A DNA stretch of 64,000 bases from Armatimonadota bacterium (lineage in GTDB: Bacteria; Armatimonadota; Zipacnadia; Zipacnadales; JABUFB01), in assembly GCA_013314775.1 (NCBI GenBank), contig JABUFB010000008.1, positions 661,036 through 725,035 of the forward strand. The letters are read 5' to 3'. The notes beneath the pieces are model-generated. The model was not told the DNA's origin and searched no databases. It saw only the letters and a program-made list of their open reading frames with translations. The position numbers and the translations under genes are program-made. Below are positions 1-8,873 of this stretch, piece by piece (the first letter of the stretch is position 1; every line of letters starts with the position of its first letter).

Positions 1-2
1 GC

Positions 3-791
3 ACTCCCGGGCCCACACCGGCGCAGGCTCCCGCGCAGATGCAGACACCGCTTCCCCAACCGCAGCCCACGCCGGAGCCGAACACGCAGCCTGCTCCGCA
101 GACGGTCCCCCAACCTGTGACCCAGCAAACGCCGCAGCCGCCTCCCACGCCTGTCTCCACACCTGCGCCGCAGGCGGCACCCGCTCCACAGCCCACCCCC
201 GCTCCGCAACCGACGGCAGCTCAGGCGCCGGCGCCAACGCCTCAGCCGAAGCCTGTTCTCGCTGCGCAGCCGTCTCCCGCTCCAGAGAGCTCGGTCTCAA
301 CCCGGGCGCGCTCCGACAACGGTGCGTCTCAAAAACAGGCAACGGCACGCGGTACGACGGGCCATGCGCAGACCCCTTCAGCACCTGGAAGGCCTGCGGT
401 ATCTGCACCGACAACAGCACAGGCTCCGCGCCCGGAGAGCACTTCCTTGCGCGGAGAGGCGACGATACCCAGACCTCAGCCGCAACGCACACCTGCTCCC
501 ATTCCGCAGACCGGGCAACGAGCATCCGCGCAGGCAGGACAGACAGGCCCCATATACGCCATATGCCCGACCTGCCGTGGGTACGGCGTCACCGCATGTC
601 CGTACCCTGCCGCGATGCACACCCGGGACGGCAGGCTCATGCACCCCGAGGCGGTCGGATTGCCCCAGAATGACGAGTTCGCCCGGGAGTTGCGGGAGGA
701 CTTGACCGGGGGCATCTGCCCCCACTGCCGGGGCACACTGAGAACCCGCTGCAGGACCTGCGGCGGCACGGGGAAGATCCGGGTGCGGTAG
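3..791 (+). CDS. Pro/Gln/Ala-rich protein with C-terminal DnaJ-like cysteine (zinc) motifs, 5' end outside window
   Basis: The reading frame is open from the first bases of the window, so the true start lies upstream; an internal ATG at 39 is probably not the start. About 170 residues are low-complexity Pro, Gln and Ala repeats, typical of an extended linker. The last 75 residues carry CPTCRGYG, a lone Cys, CPHCRGT and CRTCGGTG, which look like the CxxCxGxG zinc-binding knuckles of DnaJ-type zinc fingers. The protein ends in a basic tail. It is followed after 49 bp by a same-strand secreted protein gene. The linker-plus-zinc-module layout suggests an adaptor rather than an enzyme. Role unknown; I do not recognise a named family. 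Confidence 0.7.
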   Translation, partial: TPGPTPAQAPAQMQTPLPQPQPTPEPNTQPAPQTVPQPVTQQTPQPPPTPVSTPAPQAAPAPQPTPAPQPTAAQAPAPTPQPKPVLAAQPSPAPESSVSTRARSDNGASQKQATARGTTGHAQTPSAPGRPAVSAPTTAQAPRPESTSLRGEATIPRPQPQRTPAPIPQTGQRASAQAGQTGPIYAICPTCRGYGVTACPYPAAMHTRDGRLMHPEAVGLPQNDEFARELREDLTGGICPHCRGTLRTRCRTCGGTGKIRVR

Positions 792-840
792 TCGCTGCGG
801 AACTATCCGGACGTCGACCTGTACCGGAGGCCGAAAACTG

Positions 841-2205
841 ATGCAACCTGTTCCCCTCGCGCTCATGCTCGTTCCGCTCTCCGTCCCCAGCATCGTGCTC
901 GCTGATCCACAGCCGCCTTCCTACAGCGGCTTGAGCGTCATCGAGAACGGGGTCATCCGGCTGGGGGTCAACCTGGACATTGGTGGCGCGATCACGTGGA
1001 TGTCCCTGGCGGGTAGCGAGGACAATGTGATCAATAGCGCCGACTGGGGGCGGCAGGTGCAAATGTCTTTCTACTCCGGCCCGAACCCTTTCACGCCGCA
1101 GGGCGTGGAGTACAGCGAGCACTGGAAGGGGCTGGGCTGGAACCCGATCCAGTCGGGGGACTGCTACGGGTTTCGCTCCCGGGTCCTTGAACACACCAAC
1201 GACGGGCGCGCCATCTACACGAAATGCATCCCCATGCACTGGCCGCTGAAGAACTACCCCGGCGAGTGCACTTTCGAGGAGTGGATCACCCTCGATGGCC
1301 CAGCGGCCGTCGTGCGCTGCCGGCTCAACAACCAGCGCCCGGACAAGACCCAGTACCCGGGCCGAGACCAGGAATGCCCCGCGGTCTATACCAACGGACC
1401 ACTGTACCGATTGGTCACCTACTCAGGGGACAAGCCCTTCACCGGAGATGCGCTTCGCGAGATCATCCCCAAAGGCGCCACCAGCGGGTTATTCCCGTGG
1501 ACCGGCTGGACCGCAACGGAAAACTGGGCGGCGCTTCTGCGGGATGACGACTTCGGGCTGGGCGTTTGGAACGAGGGCGCATACCGGACTATTGGTGGCT
1601 TTGCTGGTAAGCCCGGCAAAGGCGGCCCCGGGGACGGACCCACCGGGTACATCAGCCCCCTGCATGTGGATATTCTGGACTGGAACATCGTGTATGAGTA
1701 CAACTACGTCCTGATTCTCGGCGACATTCAGCAGATCCGGGAGTACGTCTATCAACACGCGAAGCGCCCTGAGCCACCCAACTACGTTTTCGAGAAGGAC
1801 CGACAGCACTGGACATACGTGAACGCGACAGACACGGGCTGGCCGATCAAGGGGGAGCTTCACGTGCTGCCGGGCGATAGCGATCCGCAGCTGCTGGGGC
1901 CGCTGGGGTTCTGGAATGCCGAAGAAGCGCCGGTCCTGTACATCCGCGCGGCATATGCGCCGGGCTCGGGACCTGCCGAGGTGTTCTTCTCCACCTCGGA
2001 AGCAGGCTTCGGGCCGGAGCGGAGCGCGCGTTTTGACACGCTCCCTGACGGCAGATATCACACCTACGCTGTGGATCTGTCCACCTGCCCCGGCTACCGC
2101 GGCAAGATCACTCGCCTGCGGTTTGACCCGGTGGATTCCGGGGGCGAGGGCCTGTGGGTGAAAGTGAAATCCATCGGATTTCGGGAGCCGGAGGGCACCG
2201 ACTAA
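841..2205 (+). CDS. Secreted protein of unknown function, beta-sandwich-like
   Basis: The start is supported by GGAGG nine bases upstream of the ATG. Residues 1-21 form a signal peptide ending in an Ala-Asp junction. The N-terminal part (about 25-110: ENGVIRLGVNL, GGAITWM, DWGRQVQMSFY) resembles the opening strands of mutarotase-like or lyase-like beta-sandwiches that recognise a sugar ring, and aromatic residues are frequent throughout. The C-terminal ~130 residues (about 320-450) look like a second, jelly-roll carbohydrate-binding-like domain. It sits convergently against a LamG/beta-helix protein gene. Secretion and aromatic richness suggest a polysaccharide-binding or -modifying role, but I cannot assign a family with certainty. 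Confidence 0.75.
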   Translation: MQPVPLALMLVPLSVPSIVLADPQPPSYSGLSVIENGVIRLGVNLDIGGAITWMSLAGSEDNVINSADWGRQVQMSFYSGPNPFTPQGVEYSEHWKGLGWNPIQSGDCYGFRSRVLEHTNDGRAIYTKCIPMHWPLKNYPGECTFEEWITLDGPAAVVRCRLNNQRPDKTQYPGRDQECPAVYTNGPLYRLVTYSGDKPFTGDALREIIPKGATSGLFPWTGWTATENWAALLRDDDFGLGVWNEGAYRTIGGFAGKPGKGGPGDGPTGYISPLHVDILDWNIVYEYNYVLILGDIQQIREYVYQHAKRPEPPNYVFEKDRQHWTYVNATDTGWPIKGELHVLPGDSDPQLLGPLGFWNAEEAPVLYIRAAYAPGSGPAEVFFSTSEAGFGPERSARFDTLPDGRYHTYAVDLSTCPGYRGKITRLRFDPVDSGGEGLWVKVKSIGFREPEGTD

Positions 2206-2243
2206 CGATCACGGACGCAGACTGACAGCGCTGTCGCCGGCAC

Positions 2244-2276
2244 CGGGGAGCGGCGCGCGATGCGTGCCGCCCCCCG
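2244..2276. terminator. GC-rich hairpin between convergent genes
   Basis: A stem of CGGGG-A-GCGGC pairs with GCCGC-C-CCCG around an 11-base loop, in the 107 bp between two convergent genes. There is no T tract, so it could act as a bidirectional stop or only as a structured spacer. Confidence 0.35.
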
Positions 2277-2312
2277 GGCACCCCGGAAAGCGGAGGCATT
2301 CCTGCCGTCCCG

Positions 2313-5300
2313 TTACTTGCTCGGCCGCCAGTCAGGCATGGGCACCGGCGTTGTCTTCACGGGCCACGAAGCCCGGTACGTGTCCTCATAAAGGCCGATC
2401 TCATCGAAGGGGATCGGCCGGAAGCCAACGGTCGCGAATGCCGGCGCGTCGGGTTTCAGGCGATAGTCTTCCGTGGCGGCGTCCACAAAGCCCGGATCGG
2501 TTTCGCCGAACTCCCCGTTCTCGACCAATTCCAGGTTGGCACGGTTACCAGTGACCATTGGACCGCACCGGTAAAACATATTCCGCCAGACGAAGTTGAT
2601 GCCCGGCTCATCCATCATCGTCGCGATTTTCGGGTAGCGTTTCAGGTACAGATCATTGGTGTAGTAGTCAGGCGCGGGGTTGCCGTTGCGGATCCGGTTC
2701 CACACCGAATTGCCGGGGTAGTACCCCCCGCTGATCCCCTGCTTGCAGTCGATGAACAAGTTGTTGTCAATCACATTGTCGCGACCGCTGTTCATCTGAA
2801 TCGCACCGAAATTGCCGTTGGCGCCCCGAATGAACACGTTCCCGTAGACCAACATCCCGCTGATGGCGTCGTCGAAGCGAATCGATGCTTGCCCGTGCAC
2901 GGCCGCGCCAGGCTTGTCCTTTCCGCAATTGGTGAAACGGTTGTAGCGAAACACTACACCACGATAGGTGGGGTTGGCAAACAGCTCCATCGCGCCCTGG
3001 TCGTCAGACTCTCTCACGGCGCTGTGCACTTCGTTGTACTCGATGATGTGGTCATTCCCCTCGATGCGCATGACGCTGCTGGGACAGTTGTACATGAGAT
3101 TGTGGGCGACGCGATTGCCCACGCCCTCAAGCTGGATTGCCGGCGTGTATGTGCGGTCAATGCGCCCAAAGTTGTGGATACGGCAGTTCACCACGAAATG
3201 CCTGCCCGGCGTGAGCGTAGCGCGGTCGCCGCCGATGACCTCGGTGGCGCGCCGGCCGATGGTGTGCACGTCGCACCCCAGCAGCCCGTTGCCCTCGCCG
3301 CCGGTGATGGTGATCCCGTTCCCGGCCAGGCGGCTCACCGTACACCCGGCGATCAGGCAGCGGCTGCAGTCCCTGAGGATCAACCCGTGGTAGCGCCCCA
3401 GATCGAAAGTCAGGCCCTCGAAACGCACGTCGGTCACATTGTCCATGGTGACCATGGGCGTCGATAGCATGCCGATCTCCACCTTCGCGGTGGCCAGGTC
3501 AGTCGGAGGGTAGAGATACAGGATGCCGGTGTCGCGGTCCAGATACCACTCGCCCGGCTGGTCGATTTCTTCCAGGAGGTTGAAGGCGTAGTACACGATG
3601 CCCTGACCCGTATGCATTCCGGGTGGGCCGTACTGGTAGGCTTCATTGCAGATCACGGTGCGTGTCTCCGGGTCGATCTTCGAAACGCGGATGGTCGCGT
3701 CTGCCCACAGGTACCGGAAGTAACCGAAAAGCCAGGGATCCTCGGCCCGGGTCCAGCGCTCGTGGCGGTCGTCGATGTACTCGAAGATCGAGGGCTTGCC
3801 TTCGGCGCGATTGCCGGGCTCCACCAGCTTCGCTATGCCCACGAAGCCTTCATTGGGCCATCGCGCGAGGGTCATGGGTTCGCCGTCCACGAACAGCTCC
3901 AGGGTCGGCGGGGACGGCGGCTGGCTGAACCCGCGCACCGCGAGCTTGCCGAAGTCTTCAATGCCCTGGGCCGGAAGATCGCAGGCGACCACTTTCCCCC
4001 GGGCCTCCTCGGGTATGCGTTCCAGAATTGCCGGGTCGGTCACTGTCTCGAAACCAGAAATGCGCGTACCGCCGTAAAAGGTGACTTTGCCTGGCACTGT
4101 CGCGCGGTACACGACGGGGGCGTCCGGCTTGCCGGAATCCTCTCGGGTAAGTGCCAGCGGCTCGGTGACCCGGTACTCTCCTGGGCGGATGCTCACGGCA
4201 ATCGGCCCTTCGGTGCCACTGGCCCTGAGCTCTCGCACCCGGTCCCGCGCCCGGGCCAAAGTTGCGAAGGGTCTCAGGCCTGTGCCGTCGCCGGTGTCGC
4301 TGCCATTGGGCGCGACGTACACATGCGCCGCGAACTCATCTATGGGCGCGATCCGAGTGCGACTGGCCTCCGGGTCCCTCGCCGGGAGACCTCGCGCAAC
4401 CCGGTCAAGTTCCGCCACCATTTCCCTCGCTTCGGCGCGGTGGACGTCGGCACATTCGGCGCTGTCTGCGATCCCCTGATACTCCGCGCGGGCAAGATCC
4501 GGTTTCCCCTCGGCGACATAGCTCTGGGCAATGCGCAGACGAGCGTAGCTGCGCAGGCCTTCGGACACATCAGGCGACTGTACAACGGCGGCGCAGGCGG
4601 CGCGGACCGCGGCGAAATCGCCGGCGGCCCAATCAGCGTGGGTTTGGGCGAAGGCTTGCATGAGCAGCTCCCGTCTCTCGGCGGCAGCCGCTTCGGGCGA
4701 CTCGACCGCGCCGAAAGTGTCCTTCAGGCGGGCAAACTCCGCCTTGATCTCAGCACGCGGGACCGCGCGGCGGTAGACCCGCACCTCATCCATGAGACCC
4801 CAGTAGTTGTGCCAGCCGCTGCCCAGGGTCAACTCACCGCCCAGCGAGAAGTCTCCGACGAACGCAGGCGACAATGCTGTCGTGCCCTGGCTATAGCCGT
4901 TGACATAGACCTCCACCGTACGCTTGTCACGGTCGCAGACCAGGGCCATGTGGGCCCACTCGTCCAGCTTGAGTCCGGTGGCCGCCGTGCCACCTGCCGA
5001 GACAATATTGCCCGCTTCATTCTTGTAACAAAAATAGTAGCCAGGCTGACCTGTGTTGAAGATGTCGATGACCAGGTAGGCATCGGGATACACGCCGAAG
5101 GCGAAGATACGCCGCTGATTCTGGCGGTCCTCGATGGCAAACTGCTTCGGCTTCAGCCATGCGCTGAAAGTCCAGGACCCTTTCCCGAAGCGCAGGTTCT
5201 GGGGAATCTGGACGCGCGCGACACCCGCGGCTTGACCGTCGAAAGACAGGGCCGTGCCGACGGGTGAGTCGGTCCAGGCAGCAGTTACGGTTGCGTTCAG

Positions 5301-5441
5301 GCCGTTGTCTGACGAGTCGGCAGCGACATTGCCGGCGCCCTCGTCGAAGGAGTAGTGCAGCAGGAGCCCGTCCTGGGCCCCGGCGCATCCGCAGAGACCA
5401 ACAACGGCGAGCAACAGCACGGGCGTATACCTGTTCAGCAT
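2313..5441 (-). CDS. Secreted LamG plus right-handed beta-helix protein, polysaccharide-active candidate
   Basis: This 1042-residue protein begins with an export signal (about 1-23; LCGC could be a weak lipobox). Residues about 25-245 form a LamG/concanavalin-like jelly roll (LLLHYSFDEGAGNVAADSS, then FSAWLKP and DEVRVYRRA). A short helical repeat stretch follows (about 250-350), then a long right-handed parallel beta-helix (from about 370, opening VYVAPNGSDTGDGTG and FATLARARDRVRELR). This order of modules is common in secreted glycosidases and lyases related to GH120 or pectate-lyase-like enzymes. The beta-helix groove probably holds a polyuronide or xylose-type chain, but catalytic residues cannot be named from the sequence alone. 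It is divergent from the sulfatase gene, 165 bp apart. Confidence 0.85.
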   Translation of the reverse strand: MLNRYTPVLLLAVVGLCGCAGAQDGLLLHYSFDEGAGNVAADSSDNGLNATVTAAWTDSPVGTALSFDGQAAGVARVQIPQNLRFGKGSWTFSAWLKPKQFAIEDRQNQRRIFAFGVYPDAYLVIDIFNTGQPGYYFCYKNEAGNIVSAGGTAATGLKLDEWAHMALVCDRDKRTVEVYVNGYSQGTTALSPAFVGDFSLGGELTLGSGWHNYWGLMDEVRVYRRAVPRAEIKAEFARLKDTFGAVESPEAAAAERRELLMQAFAQTHADWAAGDFAAVRAACAAVVQSPDVSEGLRSYARLRIAQSYVAEGKPDLARAEYQGIADSAECADVHRAEAREMVAELDRVARGLPARDPEASRTRIAPIDEFAAHVYVAPNGSDTGDGTGLRPFATLARARDRVRELRASGTEGPIAVSIRPGEYRVTEPLALTREDSGKPDAPVVYRATVPGKVTFYGGTRISGFETVTDPAILERIPEEARGKVVACDLPAQGIEDFGKLAVRGFSQPPSPPTLELFVDGEPMTLARWPNEGFVGIAKLVEPGNRAEGKPSIFEYIDDRHERWTRAEDPWLFGYFRYLWADATIRVSKIDPETRTVICNEAYQYGPPGMHTGQGIVYYAFNLLEEIDQPGEWYLDRDTGILYLYPPTDLATAKVEIGMLSTPMVTMDNVTDVRFEGLTFDLGRYHGLILRDCSRCLIAGCTVSRLAGNGITITGGEGNGLLGCDVHTIGRRATEVIGGDRATLTPGRHFVVNCRIHNFGRIDRTYTPAIQLEGVGNRVAHNLMYNCPSSVMRIEGNDHIIEYNEVHSAVRESDDQGAMELFANPTYRGVVFRYNRFTNCGKDKPGAAVHGQASIRFDDAISGMLVYGNVFIRGANGNFGAIQMNSGRDNVIDNNLFIDCKQGISGGYYPGNSVWNRIRNGNPAPDYYTNDLYLKRYPKIATMMDEPGINFVWRNMFYRCGPMVTGNRANLELVENGEFGETDPGFVDAATEDYRLKPDAPAFATVGFRPIPFDEIGLYEDTYRASWPVKTTPVPMPDWRPSK

Positions 5442-5605
5442 GGGCGTCTCCCTTCGAGCGTCACGAGTTATACGTTCCTATTCCCCGCACAGGCCGACCA
5501 GACCTGCGTGTCCGGGAAGGCCAGGGATGCGCGGACGGTGAACTTGCATTTGTCCGGCAAGAATGCGTTCGATGACCTCGAAACTATGCAAGCCCGGAGT
5601 AACTC

Positions 5606-7000
5606 ATGGACCGCCCGAACGTATTGCTCATCACCACCGACCAGCAGCGGTATGACAGCCTCTCCTGCAATGACGCCCCAGTGGGGCGAACACCTCATCT
5701 GGACACCATGGCCGCGCGGGGAGTCATCTTCGACCGCTGCTATCTCCAGAACCCGGTGTGCGTCCCGTCGCGCGCATCCCTGCAGACCGGCAAGTATCCC
5801 CACCAGCACGGGGTCCGGCATATGGAGGACAGGGTCGATGCTACGCCCGGACTGGCCGAATCTGAGTTGACCGTCCACGAACGCCTGCGTGAGGCCGGCT
5901 ACCACACGGCAGCGTTCGGCAAGATCCACATGATGCCCGATCGGGGCTTCGACACTATGCAGGTCACCGGCGGCAAGGGCGCCCGGTGGACCCAGAGCAC
6001 CGGGCTGCCCATCGGACCCGGTCCGCTCGGGCCACAGTACGCGGCGTGGCTGGAGAGCCGCAATCCCGGCAGCTACGAGCGTATCTACCAGGAGCGCCGC
6101 CGCCCCGAATACCGGCAGTTCGGCACCGCGCTGCCCTTCCCGTTGCCCGCAAGCGAACACGTGGACAGTTGGATCGGCGGTAATGTAGTTGAATTCCTGT
6201 CAAACCCTCCGGCAGAACCGTGGTTCGTGTGGTGCGGGTTCACCGGCCCTCATGGGCCGCTGGATGTGCCGCCGGAGTATCTGGATCGTTACTCCCCCGA
6301 TGACATGCCCGAGCCCCTGGACTGGACCATCGACCTGCGCGATCGCTGGCCGTATCGCAAGCGTTCGCCCAGGGCCGGAACGGAAGCCGAGATGGCGAAT
6401 GCGCGGCGATGGACAGCGTATTACCACGCGCTGCTGGACCTTATCGACGACCAGGTCGGCCAAATCATCCAGTGCATGGACCGGCGCGGACTATGGGACA
6501 ACACGCTTGTGTTATTCACCTCTGACCACGGCGAAATGCGCGGGGATTTCGGCCTCTACGGGAAGGGCAGCTTCCTCGAACCGATCTCGCGCCTGCCCGC
6601 ATTCATCGTCCCGCCGGGGAGCCGGGAGGGGCGACGCTTCGCGGGATTGGTGGAGATGTTCGACTTCGCGCCCACGATACTGGACTACACCGGCGTGGCG
6701 ATCCCGGAGGGTATGTCCGCGCGCAGCTTGCGCGGCGAGATTGAGACCGGCGCCGGAGGGCGTGACTGCGTTTTCGGGGAGCACGTGGACAACAGCCGGC
6801 AGTGGGGCGGCGTCTACTGCCGCACCGACACGCACAAGCTTGTGCTCTGGTCCAGTGATGATGATGGCGGCGGGGAACTGTACTGCCTCCAAGAGGACCC
6901 GCTGGAACGGGTGAACCGCTACGCGGACCCGGCATTGCGTGCGGTGCGGGACGAACTGCAGGCGCGGATCATCGCGCGCGGCGTTACGGCGCGCGGATAG
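5606..7000 (+). CDS. Type I sulfatase (arylsulfatase/choline-sulfatase-like)
   Basis: Hydrolyses sulfate esters, most likely on a carbohydrate. The N-terminus carries the metal-binding start RPNVLLITTDQQR (Asp12 side). The formylglycine signature is C-V-P-S-R at residues 52-56, so Cys52 would be oxidised by a formylglycine-generating enzyme, which is not encoded in this window. Further family marks are GKIHMMP and the C-proximal TSDHGEMRGDFG metal/sulfate site. At 464 residues it has the normal length for compact S1 sulfatases. No signal peptide is visible, so it is predicted to act in the cytosol on imported sugars. The next gene, 23 bp downstream, is a GH29-like gene, which supports work on a sulfated, possibly fucose-containing substrate (inference). 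Confidence 0.93.
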   Translation: MDRPNVLLITTDQQRYDSLSCNDAPVGRTPHLDTMAARGVIFDRCYLQNPVCVPSRASLQTGKYPHQHGVRHMEDRVDATPGLAESELTVHERLREAGYHTAAFGKIHMMPDRGFDTMQVTGGKGARWTQSTGLPIGPGPLGPQYAAWLESRNPGSYERIYQERRRPEYRQFGTALPFPLPASEHVDSWIGGNVVEFLSNPPAEPWFVWCGFTGPHGPLDVPPEYLDRYSPDDMPEPLDWTIDLRDRWPYRKRSPRAGTEAEMANARRWTAYYHALLDLIDDQVGQIIQCMDRRGLWDNTLVLFTSDHGEMRGDFGLYGKGSFLEPISRLPAFIVPPGSREGRRFAGLVEMFDFAPTILDYTGVAIPEGMSARSLRGEIETGAGGRDCVFGEHVDNSRQWGGVYCRTDTHKLVLWSSDDDGGGELYCLQEDPLERVNRYADPALRAVRDELQARIIARGVTARG

Positions 7001-7023
7001 CGAGAACAGGAGAGTGGCCACTC

Positions 7024-8028
7024 ATGGCCGAAACTGATGCGGGGGCCGGAGACCAGCGCCTTTCCGTCGCAGCGCTGCAGGCGTGGGAACAGCTGGGCTT
7101 CGGGATGTTCATCCACTTCGGCCTGAGCACTTTCGTGGCGAAGGAGCTTCCATCGGGGAACGATCCATCAACCACGTACGCTCCGGACCGCCTCGACGTG
7201 GACCAGTGGATCCAGGTGGCGCGGGATACAGGGATGAAGTACGCGGTCCTCACCACGAAGCATGTGTCCGGTCATTGCTTGTGGCCCAGCGCCCAAACCG
7301 ACTATCACGTGGGCACAAGCGGAAACACCACCGACGTCGTGGATGCCTTCGTCACCGCCTGCCGGCGCCACGGCCTCATGCCGGGGTTCTACTACTGCTC
7401 CTGGGACAACCACCACCGGTTCGGTTCGCGCACCTGGAGCGACCTGCTGCCCGGCGGTCTCGTGGAATCGCCCCGGGTGGACTTCCCCGACGTCCTGCGC
7501 ACAGCCGCTGATGCGGGCATCAATGAGGGCAACATGTTCTTCTGGACCTTTGGTGCTGGACACGGGATCATCGAGTACTTTGACCTCACCGGCAACGAGC
7601 AAGTCCGACAGGCGTTAGTCGCCACTGCTGACGATGCCCTGGCTGACGGGCGCATCGGACTGCGCCTGAAGGCGGTGGCATTCGCTGCGCGGCATGCAGA
7701 CGACCCGGCACCTTATCGTGAGGCGATCCGCGAGTGGGCTGAGGGCGAGGGACGCAGGTCTTTGTTGCAGATCGTGCCGCACAATGCGGAGTACTACTCC
7801 GGCCCGCGCGCCATGCTGCGCGGATCAACTCCGGGCGCGCTGTTCACCATGAACGACCTGCCGTACGTGATCGGCCTGATCGACGCCGACCCGCCGATGG
7901 ATGACGAACTGCGGCGCATTGATGAGAGCGGCGGGCCATTTCAACCCGAGCCTACGCTGAGCTGGCAGTCGGAGTATGACCTGCCCGAGTTCGAAGAGTA
8001 TCTGCGAATCAGGCATCCCCAACCGTGA
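7024..8028 (+). CDS. Mosaic: truncated GH29 alpha-L-fucosidase barrel fused to toroid-like C-terminus
   Basis: Residues 20-135 clearly match the first half of GH29 fucosidases: GFGMFIHFGLS, KYAVLTTKHVSGHCLWPS and PGFYYCSWDNHHRFGS. From about residue 140-175 the resemblance stops. The rest (about 170-334: FGAGHGIIEYFDLTGNE, ATADDAL, RLKAVAFAARHAD) reads like the alpha/alpha-toroid end of heparinase- or lyase-type proteins. The strand expected to carry the GH29 nucleophile Asp is missing, so ordinary fucosidase activity is doubtful. The reading frame is intact and no signal peptide is present. The start is preceded by AGGAG. It is probably a deletion fusion of two neighbouring genes, or an assembly chimera, with a decayed secreted gene immediately downstream. 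Confidence 0.7.
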   Translation: MAETDAGAGDQRLSVAALQAWEQLGFGMFIHFGLSTFVAKELPSGNDPSTTYAPDRLDVDQWIQVARDTGMKYAVLTTKHVSGHCLWPSAQTDYHVGTSGNTTDVVDAFVTACRRHGLMPGFYYCSWDNHHRFGSRTWSDLLPGGLVESPRVDFPDVLRTAADAGINEGNMFFWTFGAGHGIIEYFDLTGNEQVRQALVATADDALADGRIGLRLKAVAFAARHADDPAPYREAIREWAEGEGRRSLLQIVPHNAEYYSGPRAMLRGSTPGALFTMNDLPYVIGLIDADPPMDDELRRIDESGGPFQPEPTLSWQSEYDLPEFEEYLRIRHPQP

Positions 8029-8042
8029 ACGCGGAGGCGAGG

Positions 8043-8818
8043 ATGATGAACGCGGCAATCAGCTTCGCCCTGGCGACCGGCCTGGTTCTCTGCTGTCTTC
8101 CCGCCGGGGCGCAGGAACAGTGGGCACACCCGGAATGCAGATACCGCACCGAGATCACGGGGCCTGAGCCTGCGCGGGACGCCGCGCAGAAACTTGCGGA
8201 AGTGGCGGCCGACTTCAGCGCAATACTTCGCGAGGCAGGCATTGAGGGCGCCTTCGACCCAGCGTCGCTCAGGCTTGTGGAACGCGGCTGGGACCTGCCC
8301 TTTGCCTTCCGCACTGAGTACGACCCGCGCCGCGAGGTATCGTATCTCGCGTGACAATGCAACAGCCGTCCCGGTGAGACACCCGCCTGCACCATGTACT
8401 TCGATACCACAGATCGCAATCTGCGTCCCGCGCCGACTGGGGAGACAGCATTGCCTCCGGAAAACCTCCTGCGTAATCCGGGGTTTGAGGATGCCCGGAA
8501 CAATCGCCCCGCGGAGTGGGACGTCAACTCGCCGGCTCTGGTCAGCCTGGGTTCGTGGACTCGCGGTCAGGGCGAGCGGTCGCTCCGTATCGCCGTGGAT
8601 GAAAACACTCCTGCCGACGCCGAACGCGTAGTCATTGTGTCCCAGAGCGTGGATCTGTCGCGCGACGCGGGGCAGGGGAGCACTCTCTTTCTCTGAGAGC
8701 GCAGAAGGGCGCATTCTTCGACTGCCTCACTGTTTTACCGGCCACCGATGCAGTGGACGGCGCGGCCATGAACCTCTTCCAGAACTGGAACTTCGCACCG
8801 TGGCAACTGCCTCTGTAG
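8043..8818 (+). pseudogene. Decayed secreted polysaccharide-active gene (in-frame TGA, then frameshift)
   Basis: A good start (GGAGG, then ATG at 8043) leads into a signal peptide ending in AGAQE. An N-terminal domain follows whose style (GAFDPASLRLVE, DLPFAFRTEYDPR) is typical of secreted heparinase/glycosidase-like proteins. The frame hits TGA at 8352-8354, exactly where Tyr-Leu-Ala-Trp would be expected; a TGG to TGA change explains it. The same frame resumes as MYFDTTDRN and a carbohydrate-binding-like stretch (NLLRNPGFEDA) up to 8696. Coding sense then continues one base out of register (LRAQKGAFFDCL to APWQLPL), stopping at 8818, as after a one-base deletion. Full-length relatives should continue for hundreds of residues. 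This gene fills the whole space between the neighbouring genes. Confidence 0.7.
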
Positions 8819-8873
8819 ACAGGACTTCACAGGCCCTAATCAACCTGACTCTCTTCATCCGGAGGACCACATC

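Noticed and set aside
3612..5267. Long plus-strand open frame antisense to the LamG/beta-helix gene
   Set aside because: High-GC shadow: lies wholly opposite a coherent signal-peptide protein and reads as Arg/Gly/Ala-rich without domains.
8352..8354. TGA recoding as Trp or Sec
   Set aside because: Other genes in the window use TGA as a normal stop (e.g. 8026-8028), no SECIS-like hairpin was identified, and a frameshift follows, so decay or sequence error is simpler.
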